A stretch of DNA of 64,000 nt from Treponema peruense (GCF_016117655.1 NZ_CP064936.1:1860001-1924000), one strand, 5' to 3'; numbered from the stretch's first letter, positions 15,285 to 23,883 are shown. Notes: generated by a model not told the origin, from the sequence alone. A program made the numbers and translations.

Positions 15285-17155
15285 CAGGATTCTTCAGGAA
15301 AGGCAGGGTTATTTTCTGTCTTGTATTCTGCGCCGCCATAATGATTGTTGTTTATGCAAAATTTTTCTCACTTGCTCTCGGCAAGCAGCCGGCTCCCAGG
15401 GTCAGAGTTCCTGTTGTAGAAAGGGGTGCAATTGTTGACAGAAACGGCAAGCAGCTCGCTGTCCAGACAGACTTTTTCCACATTGGCGTTACACCAAGCA
15501 AAATACGCTCCCCGGAAACATTTTCCCTTCTTGTTGCAGGAACACTCGAAATGGATCCTGCAGAAATAGAATCAAAAATCAGAACAGCCACAAACCCGAA
15601 TTTTACCTACATCAAAAAAAAGATTTCAAGAGCACAGCGTGATGAACTGCAGAAAATTCTGTCTGAATCAGAATTTGCCGATTTTGTTAAATTCGACAAA
15701 ATTCCAGGTCGCATTTATCCCGAAAACAGTCTTGCCAGCCAGCTTATAGGATACATGGGAGATGCAGGACGGGGCTTAAGCGGAATAGAATACTCGCAGC
15801 AGTCGGTTCTTCAGCCTGAACCAAAACCCGGGGAAACAGGAACAATCCACGGTGACAACATTTATCTTACCATAGACGCAGATCTTCAGTACAAGCTCGA
15901 AAAAATTGCAAAAAACGCGATGGAAACAACAATGGCAGAAAACATAATGCTTATTGCCGCCAATGCCGTAAACGGTGAAATTCTTTCGTACGTGAGCCTG
16001 CCTTCTGCAAACCTTAATGCCTACTCTTTTGCAGACAAAGAAGAAACAATAGACAGACCTGCAGTTGCGGCCTATGAACCGGGAAGTGTATTCAAGATAT
16101 TTTCAGTGGCGTCTTTTCTGGATGCAGGTTCAATTACACCTGACGACAGTTTTCTCTGCGATGGAATCTACCAGAGAAAGACAAACCTTGGCGAAACAAT
16201 TACGATAAAATGTCTTGACCACCACGGCTGGATCAATGCAAGAACCGCGCTCAAATATTCCTGCAACGACGCACTTGCACAGATGAGTGAAAGAATGGAA
16301 ACAAACACTTTTCTTTCGTATATAAGAAAATTCGGGTTCGGTGAACGTACAGGTGTAGAACTTCCTGCAGAAACACGCGGTTCTGTAAAAAATGTGAATG
16401 ACCGGTACTGGTCTGCACGAAGCAAACCCACGATGTCTATAGGACAGGAAATAAGCGTAAGTGCACTGCAAATGGTTCAGGCTGCTACAGCTTTGGCAAA
16501 TGGCGGTGTTCCGATTCAGCTGACTGTAATACAGAGAATAACCGATGTAGACGGCAACATAAAATACATTCACAAACCGCAGACAAAAGAACGTGTTCTG
16601 AACGCTGCATCTGCACAATATCTTTTAAGCTGCATGGAAACAACTGCAAAAAGCGGTACAGGAACACGGGCAGCACTCGGTGATATTTCAATAGGCGTAA
16701 AAACCGGAACAGCTCAGATGGCAGACACAGTACACGGTGGTTACAGCGACACGGACTTTCTTTCAAACTGTATGGCCATTTTTCCTATAGAAAAGCCCGA
16801 GATAATTCTTTATATAGTAATAGAAAAGGCAAAAGGAGAAACCTACGCCGGAAGAATTGTAGCCCCTGTAATTGCAGAGGCCGCCGACGAAATAATTGAC
16901 CATCTTGGAATGACAAGAAACGGTGCGGCAAGCCTTGAACATTCAGGAAAAATCACAATAAAAGACAATGCTCCACTCGCCCTTGTTCCAGGAAGACCCA
17001 TGCCAAACTTTCTGGGGCGGCCAAAATGCGACATAATTCCCCTTCTTGAAACAGCCAATATAAAAATTACCGGTGAAGGATGGGTCGTGGCACAAAACCC
17101 GCAGCCGGGAATGCCATACACGGAGAATACAGAGATTGAGCTCACTTTTGAATAA
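15281..17155 (+). CDS. Class B penicillin-binding protein (FtsI-like) with PASTA domain
   Basis: 624 residues. It is a peptidoglycan D,D-transpeptidase, probably for septum synthesis. An N-terminal transmembrane helix (about 10-30) precedes the dimerisation domain. The transpeptidase domain has GSVFK (active Ser, about residue 268), SCN (about 325) and KTGTAQ (about 470). A C-terminal PASTA repeat runs from about 575 to 624 (MPNFLGRPK to ELTFE). The gene overlaps lepB by 4 bp and the next gene by 8 bp. Location next to lepB rather than in a dcw cluster is noteworthy. An elongation role cannot be excluded. Confidence 0.9.
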   Translation: MTGFFRKGRVIFCLVFCAAIMIVVYAKFFSLALGKQPAPRVRVPVVERGAIVDRNGKQLAVQTDFFHIGVTPSKIRSPETFSLLVAGTLEMDPAEIESKIRTATNPNFTYIKKKISRAQRDELQKILSESEFADFVKFDKIPGRIYPENSLASQLIGYMGDAGRGLSGIEYSQQSVLQPEPKPGETGTIHGDNIYLTIDADLQYKLEKIAKNAMETTMAENIMLIAANAVNGEILSYVSLPSANLNAYSFADKEETIDRPAVAAYEPGSVFKIFSVASFLDAGSITPDDSFLCDGIYQRKTNLGETITIKCLDHHGWINARTALKYSCNDALAQMSERMETNTFLSYIRKFGFGERTGVELPAETRGSVKNVNDRYWSARSKPTMSIGQEISVSALQMVQAATALANGGVPIQLTVIQRITDVDGNIKYIHKPQTKERVLNAASAQYLLSCMETTAKSGTGTRAALGDISIGVKTGTAQMADTVHGGYSDTDFLSNCMAIFPIEKPEIILYIVIEKAKGETYAGRIVAPVIAEAADEIIDHLGMTRNGAASLEHSGKITIKDNAPLALVPGRPMPNFLGRPKCDIIPLLETANIKITGEGWVVAQNPQPGMPYTENTEIELTFE

Positions 17156-18947
17156 AAACCTCAAGCTTCTCAAAGAAAGATTCCCCGGTCTTTCAGAATT
17201 ATGGCAGGACTGTACACCGGCACCGTTACAGATTGTAAGTGCAAAAAACGGTCAGCCGACGGTTATAGAAAACAATATTCCCCTTCACTCAAAATACAAT
17301 CCGCAAAAAGAAGCCGAAGAGGCAGTAAAAGCCTTTGACGAAAACAAATATTCTGCTGCCGTATTTCTGGGATTCGGGCTGGGTTATGCACCGGTGGCCT
17401 TTGCAAAACGTTTTCCTCAAGCCGCAATCATTCTTGTAGAAAGCAATCCTTCAAGACTTTTGGCGGCCCTTAATGAAACTGACTGGGAAAACATATTCAG
17501 CCACAAAAACCTTATTCTTGCCGTTGGCGCTTCAAAGGAACAGACGCAATCTCTTTTGGATCGGTACAATGCCAAAGAAATTTTTGTATTCAAAAACAAT
17601 GCGCAGATTCAGCATGACCGTGATTTTTTTTCTGCAGTAGAAGAAACTCTTGCTGAAGGAAAACAAAGAGACAGTGTAAACGAAAAAACGCTCGAGAAAT
17701 TCAGCAGGCTTTGGCTCAAAAACAGCTGCATCAATGCAAAACAGATTATTCTCTGCGACACAATACAGAAATTCCGCAATAAATTCAGCGGCCTTCCATT
17801 TTTGATTCTTGCGGCAGGCCCTACACTTTCTGACACATTGCTTCTTTTAAGACAGATTTCACAAAAAACGGTAACTGTCTGTGTAGATACAGCCCTTCAT
17901 TCATGCCTTCAGTACGGAATTGAACCAGACTTTATCCTGCTGTCTGACCCGCAGTATTACTGTTCGCTTCACCTTGAATTCTTGAAGTCTCCATCTTCTG
18001 TTCTTGTTACAGAAATTGCCGCCTGGCCTTCTGTGTTCAGATTCAATTGCCGCGAAAAAGTACTTTACGCCTCGCAGTTCCCGATCGGGCAATACTTTGA
18101 GTCACGGATGAGCAAAAGCGGGTCGCGGGGCTGGGGACTTGGAGCCGGGGGAAGTGTTTCTACAACTGCATGGGATTTTGCACGTTACTGCGGAGCAAAT
18201 GTTATTTTTATGGCCGGCTTGGATCTGGGTTTTCCAAAGGGACAGACGCATATAAGAGGATCCCAGTTTGAACAGAAAGCCCATGAAGTTTCGTCAAGAT
18301 TAAATACGGCAGAAACTGAAGGAACAGTGGCCTTGATAAACGGTGCGCTCATCAAAAAACAGGACTATTGCGGAAACGGAATATTTACCGACAAAAAAAT
18401 GCTGCTTTTTGCACAATGGTTCAAAAAAAACTGTACAGAAGCGGCTCTAGGTGGGCTTGATACATATTCTCTTTCAGACAAAAGCCTCTTTATCGAAGGA
18501 ATAAAAACAGAACTTCCAAAAGCCCTGCTGGATCTTCCCGACATCAGGCAAAAAAAGAATTCAATACTGTGCGAAAATTCACAGACGATCAATGCAGACA
18601 AAAGTGAATTCATGCATATTCTAAATGAATTTCTTTACGAATTAAACGAACTGTCAGATATTGCCCGCGAAGGAATAAATTTCTGCAACAGGGCACTGGC
18701 AGCACCTGAAAAAACAGACAGAATTCTCTACACTCTTTCAGATTTGGACAAAAAAATTCTGGCTTCCGGCGCAAAACAGGCTGCAGAACTCGTTTTTCCG
18801 ACAAAGAGCCGGCTGGAATTTCTTACAAAAGATATAAATACCGGCGAAACATCCGGCCAGATTCAGTTTTCGAGAATACTCTATGAACAACTTTATACAT
18901 CTGCAGAAGAATGCAAAAAGTTTTTAAATAAAAGCATCTTACTATAA
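17148..18947 (+). CDS. DUF115 / 6-hydroxymethylpterin pyrophosphokinase MptE-like protein
   Basis: About 599 residues from a TTG start at 17148, overlapping the PBP stop by 8 bp. A GTG at 17073 would need an 83-bp overlap and reads through PASTA-coding DNA. The middle part (about residues 220-400) matches the DUF115/MptE-like fold, with LAAGPTLSD, VDTALHSCLQYGIEPDF, LLSDPQ and WGLGAGGSVSTTAWDFARYCGA. Relatives in spirochaetes and flagellated bacteria are often linked to motility or glycosylation of flagellar proteins (Maf-type). The exact reaction is unknown here. The following sigma28 promoter overlaps its stop codon, which hints at a motility link. Confidence 0.72.
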   Translation: MNKNLKLLKERFPGLSELWQDCTPAPLQIVSAKNGQPTVIENNIPLHSKYNPQKEAEEAVKAFDENKYSAAVFLGFGLGYAPVAFAKRFPQAAIILVESNPSRLLAALNETDWENIFSHKNLILAVGASKEQTQSLLDRYNAKEIFVFKNNAQIQHDRDFFSAVEETLAEGKQRDSVNEKTLEKFSRLWLKNSCINAKQIILCDTIQKFRNKFSGLPFLILAAGPTLSDTLLLLRQISQKTVTVCVDTALHSCLQYGIEPDFILLSDPQYYCSLHLEFLKSPSSVLVTEIAAWPSVFRFNCREKVLYASQFPIGQYFESRMSKSGSRGWGLGAGGSVSTTAWDFARYCGANVIFMAGLDLGFPKGQTHIRGSQFEQKAHEVSSRLNTAETEGTVALINGALIKKQDYCGNGIFTDKKMLLFAQWFKKNCTEAALGGLDTYSLSDKSLFIEGIKTELPKALLDLPDIRQKKNSILCENSQTINADKSEFMHILNEFLYELNELSDIAREGINFCNRALAAPEKTDRILYTLSDLDKKILASGAKQAAELVFPTKSRLEFLTKDINTGETSGQIQFSRILYEQLYTSAEECKKFLNKSILL

Positions 18948-18971
18948 AGTTTTTCTGGCGCTCACCGATAA
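18945..18971 (+). promoter_or_regulatory. Sigma28 (FliA)-type promoter
   Basis: TAAAGTTT at 18945-18952, an 11-bp spacer and ACCGATAA at 18964-18971 match the enterobacterial flagellar sigma consensus TAAAGTTT-N11-GCCGATAA at 15 of 16 positions with exact spacing. The predicted start is near 18979. It begins at the stop codon of the DUF115 gene and reads into the structured region 18979-19126. Confidence 0.75.
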
Positions 18972-18978
18972 TATTATC

Positions 18979-19126
18979 GTGTTGTGATTTCCTTTACACA
19001 GGCGGTTCTTTTTAGACATCCAGACGCCTGTGTAAAGTACAACTCCAGAACCACATCCAGGTTCAGGAGAAATAAGATCTCCGTTGGAAAGGCCAAAGAT
19101 TCTTAGCTTTGGTCTTTTCGTTTTTT
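18979..19126 (+). ncRNA. Structured non-coding RNA candidate with own terminator
   Basis: Between the sigma28 promoter and an intrinsic terminator lie about 148 nt with dense secondary structure and no plausible protein. A perfect 12-bp stem (18993-19004 with 19025-19036, 20-nt loop) is extended by GTTGT/ACAAC (18981-18985 with 19039-19043). A second hairpin pairs CTCC-A-GAACC with GGTTC-A-GGAG (19043-19069, 7-nt loop), and the terminator hairpin ends the unit. I do not recognise it: it lacks the SRP, RNase P, tmRNA and c-di-GMP-I riboswitch signatures I know. It may be an independent sRNA or a flagellar-sigma-driven leader stopped ahead of the HD-GYP gene. Confidence 0.55.
19091..19126 (+). 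terminator. Intrinsic terminator of the structured RNA
   Basis: GGCCAAAG (19091-19098) pairs with CTTTGGTC (19107-19114), one G-T wobble, 8-nt loop, followed by TTTTCGTTTTTT (19115-19126). It separates the upstream unit from the HD-GYP gene, which has its own promoter just downstream. Confidence 0.8.
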
Positions 19127-19149
19127 AAATGGGCATTTGCATTTACAGG

Positions 19150-19185
19150 TTCAGTTTTGCATATAACATGCCGATATTATATAGA
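19150..19185 (+). promoter_or_regulatory. Overlapping sigma70 and possible sigma28 promoters of the HD-GYP gene
   Basis: TTGCAT (19157-19162), a 17-bp spacer and TATAGA (19180-19185) form a good sigma70 promoter. Overlapping it, TTCAGTTT (19150-19157), 12 bp and GCCGATAT (19170-19177) resemble a sigma28 promoter, with the same 12-bp spacing as the porin promoter at 38650. The sigma70 reading is the stronger one. Confidence 0.55.
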
Positions 19186-19213
19186 AGACACATGAGAACT
19201 TCGGGAGACGAAA

Positions 19214-20578
19214 ATGAATACCTATGAAATTTCAGAATTAAAGCCGAACACTTATTTTAACAAACCTCTCATGCTGGACAAGTCTTTTTTACTCGTAATG
19301 CCGCCCAGTCCCCTTACGGGCGAACAGATTAGGGCTCTAAAAGAATGGAATTTCACACAGGTCTATACAGAAGGAAAAATCAGTATAGCCCAAACTGCAG
19401 AAGCAGAAGCCTTTCAAAATAAAAAGAGCGCAGTTTCAGATCCCGCAAAAAAAGCAGTTCTTGGAAAAACAGAATCAGTAGACCTTTCGGAATATCTTGA
19501 CGAATCTGATGACAGACTCACTGTTCCGCCTCCTCAAAAACCTGAACCAAAACCAACTGTTACTGAAGAACCCGAAATTCCGGTAAAAAAAGAAAACGCA
19601 TTTGCCCTTGCCCAGGAAAACATTAACCATAAAATTATGGCAGAAGCAGATGACAAAAAAAAGTTCGAAATTGTCCAGGCTGTCTACAAAGAATATATGG
19701 CTTATATAAATGCAATGTTTACCCGCTACGCAACACATAAAGAGCTTAACATAAAGGAAATAAGTGAAACCGTAGGCGAACTCTGCACTTTTGTACGTGA
19801 AAACACACGCTATATTCTGCGTATTTCTCCCAGTTACGAAGCGCGCAACAAAAACTTTCTGGTAACACACAGCATGCGTTCCACAGTTCTTGCAATTACA
19901 ATCGGACTCCAGCTGAATATGAATGCAGACAAGCTTATTGAACTGGGTGTTGCCGGCATACTGCATGAACTCGGTCAGATAAGACTTCCACCGCAACTTT
20001 ACATGAACGACAAGCCGCTTACTCCCATGGAAAAGTCACAGATGATGACCCACACAATTCTTGGATTCAACATTCTTAAAGAAGCAAATTTCCCGCTGAG
20101 CATTCAGCTTGGTGTACTTGACCACCACGAGCGTGAAACAGGAACAGGTTACCCGCGGCATCTTACAGGCGAAAATATATCCCTCTACGGAAAAATAATT
20201 GCAGTTGCCTGTTCATTCGAAGCAATAACGACGCCAAGACACTACAAGGAAGCAAAAACCACTTACGAAGCCATGATTGAACTTTTGCGCAACGAAAACC
20301 ATCAATATGACGACACGGTTGTAAAAGCGCTTCTGTACAGCATGTCACTCTACCCCATCGGAGCCTATGTCTATCTTGCAAACGGAAAAGCCGCACAGGT
20401 AACAGATGTAACTCCAGGAAACCCGCGCAATCCGGTTGTTCAGATTATGGGTGAAGAAGACGCAGACGGAAACCCAATTACCGTACAGACAAATGAAACC
20501 AATCTGAAAATACTGCGTCAGATGAACGAAAAGGAATCTGCAGATTTGATTGCCGCACTGAAGACCATAAAAAAATAA
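19214..20578 (+). CDS. HD-GYP domain protein with altered catalytic motif
   Basis: 454 residues. An N-terminal domain (about 1-60), a charged proline-rich linker (about 75-130) and an HD-GYP domain (about 210-390) are visible. Canonical HD-GYP c-di-GMP phosphodiesterases have HDxGK and HHExxDGxGYP. Here these read HELGQ (about residue 257) and HHERETGTGYP (about 302). The GYP part is kept, but the Asp of the HD pair and the Lys are changed. It may bind c-di-GMP without cleaving it or use altered metal ligation. Start: ATG preceded by CGGGAGA. It has its own promoter after the terminator of the structured RNA. Confidence 0.85.
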   Translation: MNTYEISELKPNTYFNKPLMLDKSFLLVMPPSPLTGEQIRALKEWNFTQVYTEGKISIAQTAEAEAFQNKKSAVSDPAKKAVLGKTESVDLSEYLDESDDRLTVPPPQKPEPKPTVTEEPEIPVKKENAFALAQENINHKIMAEADDKKKFEIVQAVYKEYMAYINAMFTRYATHKELNIKEISETVGELCTFVRENTRYILRISPSYEARNKNFLVTHSMRSTVLAITIGLQLNMNADKLIELGVAGILHELGQIRLPPQLYMNDKPLTPMEKSQMMTHTILGFNILKEANFPLSIQLGVLDHHERETGTGYPRHLTGENISLYGKIIAVACSFEAITTPRHYKEAKTTYEAMIELLRNENHQYDDTVVKALLYSMSLYPIGAYVYLANGKAAQVTDVTPGNPRNPVVQIMGEEDADGNPITVQTNETNLKILRQMNEKESADLIAALKTIKK

Positions 20579-20623
20579 AATACAGGGTGTAATTTCAGCA
20601 GGCTGTCATTTTTATCCGCTATG

Positions 20624-21406
20624 TTAATTAAAGAAGCAGCGTATTTTTTCGACTTCGGACTTGAATTCTTCGTCAATTACAGGGGGATGGTCGTTGAAAT
20701 ACAGAATCTGGTGAAGTTCTTCCTGCGTATGTACTCCCCAGACAGGAACAACGTTTTCATACTGGTGCAAAAACCCCAGAGCAAGAGGAACATTGCTTAC
20801 AATACCGCCGTTAAGAGGTTGCATGGCAATACACCCTATATCATTTTCATCGCACATTTTTACAAGTGAAAGAGTATTCTCAGAAGAAATCATATTAAAA
20901 GGAAACTGAACGGTTTCATAAAGACCGCTTTTTATGGCTTCTTCGGCAAGATCAAGGTTTTCTGAAGCAATTCCAAAATGCCTTATAACTCCCCTGTCTC
21001 GCAGAGAACATAGTTCGTTGTAAATACCGTCGCGGCCGTCTTTTTGAGCAAGAACAGAAGGATTTTCAAGCTGGTAAAGGTCAATAAAATCTGTATTAAG
21101 TGCCTGCAGGCTTTCCTGAAGATCAGAGCGCAGTTCCTGTACACTCTGAGCGGCAGTTTTTGTAGCAAGGATTACATTATGCCTTATACCGTGAAGGGCC
21201 GCTCCAAGTCTCTGTTCACATTCCGGTTTGGAACGGGAAGTGTCAAAAAAATTCATTCCGCCGGAATAAGCCTGATGAACAATAGCACAGGCCTTTTCTT
21301 CTGCTTCGGCACCGCAGGAGTTTATTTCAGGACAGTCAAGGCTCATGGCACCGAATGCTGTTCTGCTTACAAGAAGATTTGATTTTCCAAGCGCAACGTA
21401 TTCCAT
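20624..21406 (-). CDS. Aldo/keto reductase-fold protein lacking catalytic Tyr and His
   Basis: 260 residues starting at ATG 21406, which has GGTGG upstream; the frame extends further but without start support. The fold is AKR: NFFDTS (Asp of the tetrad), ATKTAA (Lys), IDLYQLENPS, RHFGIASEN and MISSENTLSLVKMCDENDIGCIAMQPLNGG. The usual tyrosine (A-x-x-Y-G after FFDT) is absent (FFDTSRSKPECEQ), and the histidine of LYQLH is Glu. Classic NADPH-dependent reduction is therefore unlikely. The cofactor-binding part appears kept. It lies downstream of glyS, separated by a strong hairpin (21426-21469). Confidence 0.8.
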   Translation of the reverse strand: MEYVALGKSNLLVSRTAFGAMSLDCPEINSCGAEAEEKACAIVHQAYSGGMNFFDTSRSKPECEQRLGAALHGIRHNVILATKTAAQSVQELRSDLQESLQALNTDFIDLYQLENPSVLAQKDGRDGIYNELCSLRDRGVIRHFGIASENLDLAEEAIKSGLYETVQFPFNMISSENTLSLVKMCDENDIGCIAMQPLNGGIVSNVPLALGFLHQYENVVPVWGVHTQEELHQILYFNDHPPVIDEEFKSEVEKIRCFFN

Positions 21407-21425
21407 TTTTCCACCAGAAAGAGCG

Positions 21426-21469
21426 GGCTGTCCAAAAGAAACAAAGTGTTTCAAAACTTTTGGACAGCC
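21426..21469. repeat. Strong intergenic inverted repeat between glyS and the AKR gene
   Basis: GGCTGTCCAAAAG (21426-21438) is a perfect 13-bp inverted match to CTTTTGGACAGCC (21457-21469), and GAAAC/GTTTC can pair inside the loop. No T tract follows on the minus strand, where it would lie between the glyS stop and the AKR ribosome-binding site. It may stabilise the glyS 3' end, serve as a processing site, or be a factor-dependent terminator. Confidence 0.6.
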
Positions 21470-21495
21470 GCAAGTGTTATTTTTCTTTAGCCTTT

Positions 21496-22950
21496 TTAGT
21501 CGCGAACCACACTCTTGTAGTTACGGATTGCATTATGAATAAAGCCTGTAAGTTCTGAAAGCTTTACACGTTCCTGCTTCATGCTGTCACGGAAACGTAC
21601 GGTAACTGTTTCGTAATTGGGACTTGCTGAATCAAGTGTATCATAGTCAACAGTAACGCAGTAAGGTGTTCCGATTTCGTCCTGGCGGCGGTATCTCTTT
21701 CCTACAGTTCCGCTCTGGTCGTAGTCGGTCATGAAATCTTCTTTAAGCATATTGCGGATTTCCTGTGCCTTTTCTGCAAGTCCGTCCTTTTTCATAAGAG
21801 GAAGAACTGCTACAGTTACAGGAGCAAGACGCGGGTCAAAGTGAAGAACTGTTCTGTAGTCGTCCTTACCGTCTGTTCCAACATTTTCTTCTTCGTAAGC
21901 TTCACAGAGGAACATAAGAAGGTTGCGGTTAAGACCGGCAGAAGTCTCTATTACATAAGGAATAAAGCTCTTGTTTCCGTCTTCCTGGTCAATATAGGAC
22001 ATATCCTTTCCGCTGAATTTTGAATGCTGTGTAAGGTCAAAGTCAGTTCTATTGTGGATTCCTTCAATTTCTTCAAAACCAATCGGGAACTTGTACTGAA
22101 CATCGTATGCGTCCTTTGCATAGTGGGCAAGCTTGTCATGGTGGTGCCACTGAAGGTGACTTTCGGCAATACCATACTTGAGGTAGAATGCCCAGCGCTC
22201 TTTTCTCCAGCGTTCGAATGTTTCTACATCAGTTCCTTCCTTGCAGAAATATTCCATTTCCATCTGCTCGAATTCGCAGGTACGGAAAATAAAGTTCTTG
22301 AAGATAATTTCGTTACGGAATGACTTACCGACCTGTGCTACACCAAACGGAATCTTCATGCGGTTTGACTGAACAATATTCTTGAAGTCAACAAAAATTC
22401 CCTGACAGGTTTCAGGACGCAGGTAAATAAGGGATGCATCGGTTGCAACAGGTCCAAGATGTGTCTTGAACATAAGGTTGAATTCACGTACATCAGTGTA
22501 ATTGTGTTTTCCGCAGGTAGGACAGTGGATGCCTTTTTCGTCAATAAAAGCCTTCATTTCTTCGTGGCTCATTGTATCAACAGGCTTTGGCGGAACAATT
22601 GAATGTGCAGAACAGAAATCTTCAATAAGCTGGTCTGCGCGGAAACGAGCCTTGCATTCTGTACAGTCAATCATAGGGTCGGAAAAGTGGCCTACGTGTC
22701 CTGAAGCTTCCCATGTTTTGTGGTGCATAAAAATGGAAGCATCAAGACCAACTACATCATCATGAAGCTGTGTCATTTCCTTCCACCAGGCAGCCTGAAT
22801 GTTCTTCTTTAAATTTACACCAAGCGGACCGTAATCCCATGCACCGGCCTGACCGCCGTAAATTTCACTGGACTGGTAAACAAATCCGCGGCGCTTGCAA
22901 AGGCTTATAATCTTATCAAGCGTGCATGAATGATCGACTTTCTTTTCCAT
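21496..22950 (-). CDS. Glycyl-tRNA synthetase, dimeric class II type
   Basis: 484 residues from ATG 22950 with GGAG upstream. It charges tRNA-Gly. The class II motifs are in place: GGQAGAWDYGPLGVNLKKNI near the N-terminus, RPETCQGIFVDFKNI and RNEIIFKNFIFRTCEFEQMEMEYF (motif 2, about 215), and a C-terminal anticodon-binding domain with VAVLPLMKKDG. It is the single-chain archaeal/eukaryotic-like form (GlyQS type), not the alpha2beta2 form. Zinc-type cysteine pairs (CTEC, CPTC) occur in the insertion. The gene follows the membrane protein on the same strand after 111 bp. Confidence 0.95.
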   Translation of the reverse strand: MEKKVDHSCTLDKIISLCKRRGFVYQSSEIYGGQAGAWDYGPLGVNLKKNIQAAWWKEMTQLHDDVVGLDASIFMHHKTWEASGHVGHFSDPMIDCTECKARFRADQLIEDFCSAHSIVPPKPVDTMSHEEMKAFIDEKGIHCPTCGKHNYTDVREFNLMFKTHLGPVATDASLIYLRPETCQGIFVDFKNIVQSNRMKIPFGVAQVGKSFRNEIIFKNFIFRTCEFEQMEMEYFCKEGTDVETFERWRKERWAFYLKYGIAESHLQWHHHDKLAHYAKDAYDVQYKFPIGFEEIEGIHNRTDFDLTQHSKFSGKDMSYIDQEDGNKSFIPYVIETSAGLNRNLLMFLCEAYEEENVGTDGKDDYRTVLHFDPRLAPVTVAVLPLMKKDGLAEKAQEIRNMLKEDFMTDYDQSGTVGKRYRRQDEIGTPYCVTVDYDTLDSASPNYETVTVRFRDSMKQERVKLSELTGFIHNAIRNYKSVVRD

Positions 22951-23061
22951 AACTTTTAAACTCCTATAGGCCGGCACCGGATTGCACTGGCCAAAGCCAC
23001 TTCTGGCAAGATATTTTGGAAAGTCTATCACAAAGCAGGGTTCTTGACTACTGTTTGCAGC

Positions 23062-23883
23062 TTACTGTTTCCACGGCATGAAAAGGGAACGCAACTTTCT
23101 GTCGCCTACAATGCGCCTGTCTTTGGCAAGAAGGTCTCCCCACGGAACATTCTTTCTTTCCTGAGGCGTAAGGTCCGGGTTAACTTCAAGCCAGTCATAC
23201 TTGTAAAGGCGCAGCCTGAGTGCATTCGTATTTGTAATGATTATTCCGCTCATTCCGGGAACAAGTCCAAGTGTAACTACAGAAAGCACAATGTTAAGCA
23301 CGTTTACCAGGGCTACACCAAGCGTAAAGGCGGGATTGTCAAAGAAAATTATATACGACTTTTTAAGGCGTTTTACAAAACTGTTTCCCATAAGCGATCT
23401 GACTGGAAGAAACCACTGCAGGGCAAGTATTGTAATTACAATAAACCAGAAAATAAGTGCCGCAAGCAGAAGGTAGACAAAACCCGCTGTTCCACCGGCC
23501 CTGTACATGTTAAAATAGTACGGAATGCTTACAAATGCGATTCCCGCAAGAAGAGCCGACAACAGTCCAAAAAGTACACCGTCTTTAATAGAAGGAACTA
23601 CAGACTTAAAATAGTCCAAAAAGCGCGGTGTATCAAAAGACGCAACATCGGCCGCATTGCTTCCTTCTGCAAATGAAAAAATGCTTATAAGAATGCACGA
23701 AACCGCAACGGCTGCAAATGTACACACATTTCTTGCAAGTTCCCCTTCCGGAACAGAAACCGCAGCAAAGCACAAAAATGCAGAAAGTGCAAGTACAACC
23801 AGTGAAATAAGATTGCAGGCAATAACATGAAAGAGATTGTCCCAGACATCAAAAAAGTTCTTTTTAAAGAAGAATTTAAACAT
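23062..23883 (-). CDS. Integral membrane protein of unknown function
   Basis: 273 residues with about five hydrophobic helices (about 20-45, 52-72, 100-125, 135-160, 195-225), a cytoplasmic-looking N-terminus rich in Phe and Lys, and a polar tail with LTPQERKNVPWGDLLAKDRRIVG. The overall pattern, a single repeat of helices with an Asp/Asn-rich start (FFKKNFFDVWDNLFHVIACNL), resembles DUF624/YesL-like membrane proteins, but I cannot assign it. It has a very good promoter (TTGACT-N17-TAGTAT) placing the transcription start at the ATG, and no Shine-Dalgarno sequence. It is divergent from marR. Confidence 0.7.
   Translation of the reverse strand: MFKFFFKKNFFDVWDNLFHVIACNLISLVVLALSAFLCFAAVSVPEGELARNVCTFAAVAVSCILISIFSFAEGSNAADVASFDTPRFLDYFKSVVPSIKDGVLFGLLSALLAGIAFVSIPYYFNMYRAGGTAGFVYLLLAALIFWFIVITILALQWFLPVRSLMGNSFVKRLKKSYIIFFDNPAFTLGVALVNVLNIVLSVVTLGLVPGMSGIIITNTNALRLRLYKYDWLEVNPDLTPQERKNVPWGDLLAKDRRIVGDRKLRSLFMPWKQ

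Noticed and set aside
18979-19126. c-di-GMP riboswitch or known housekeeping RNA (SRP, RNase P, tmRNA, 6S)
   Set aside because: The conserved sequence elements I know for GEMM-I, SRP helix 8, RNase P and the tmRNA ends are absent. 6S cannot be excluded by eye but the 5' and 3' ends do not form the expected long closing stem.
23044-23676. Open frame of 210 codons on the plus strand
   Set aside because: Opposite the membrane protein gene; strongly basic, domain-free composition and no start signal. Judged a shadow frame.
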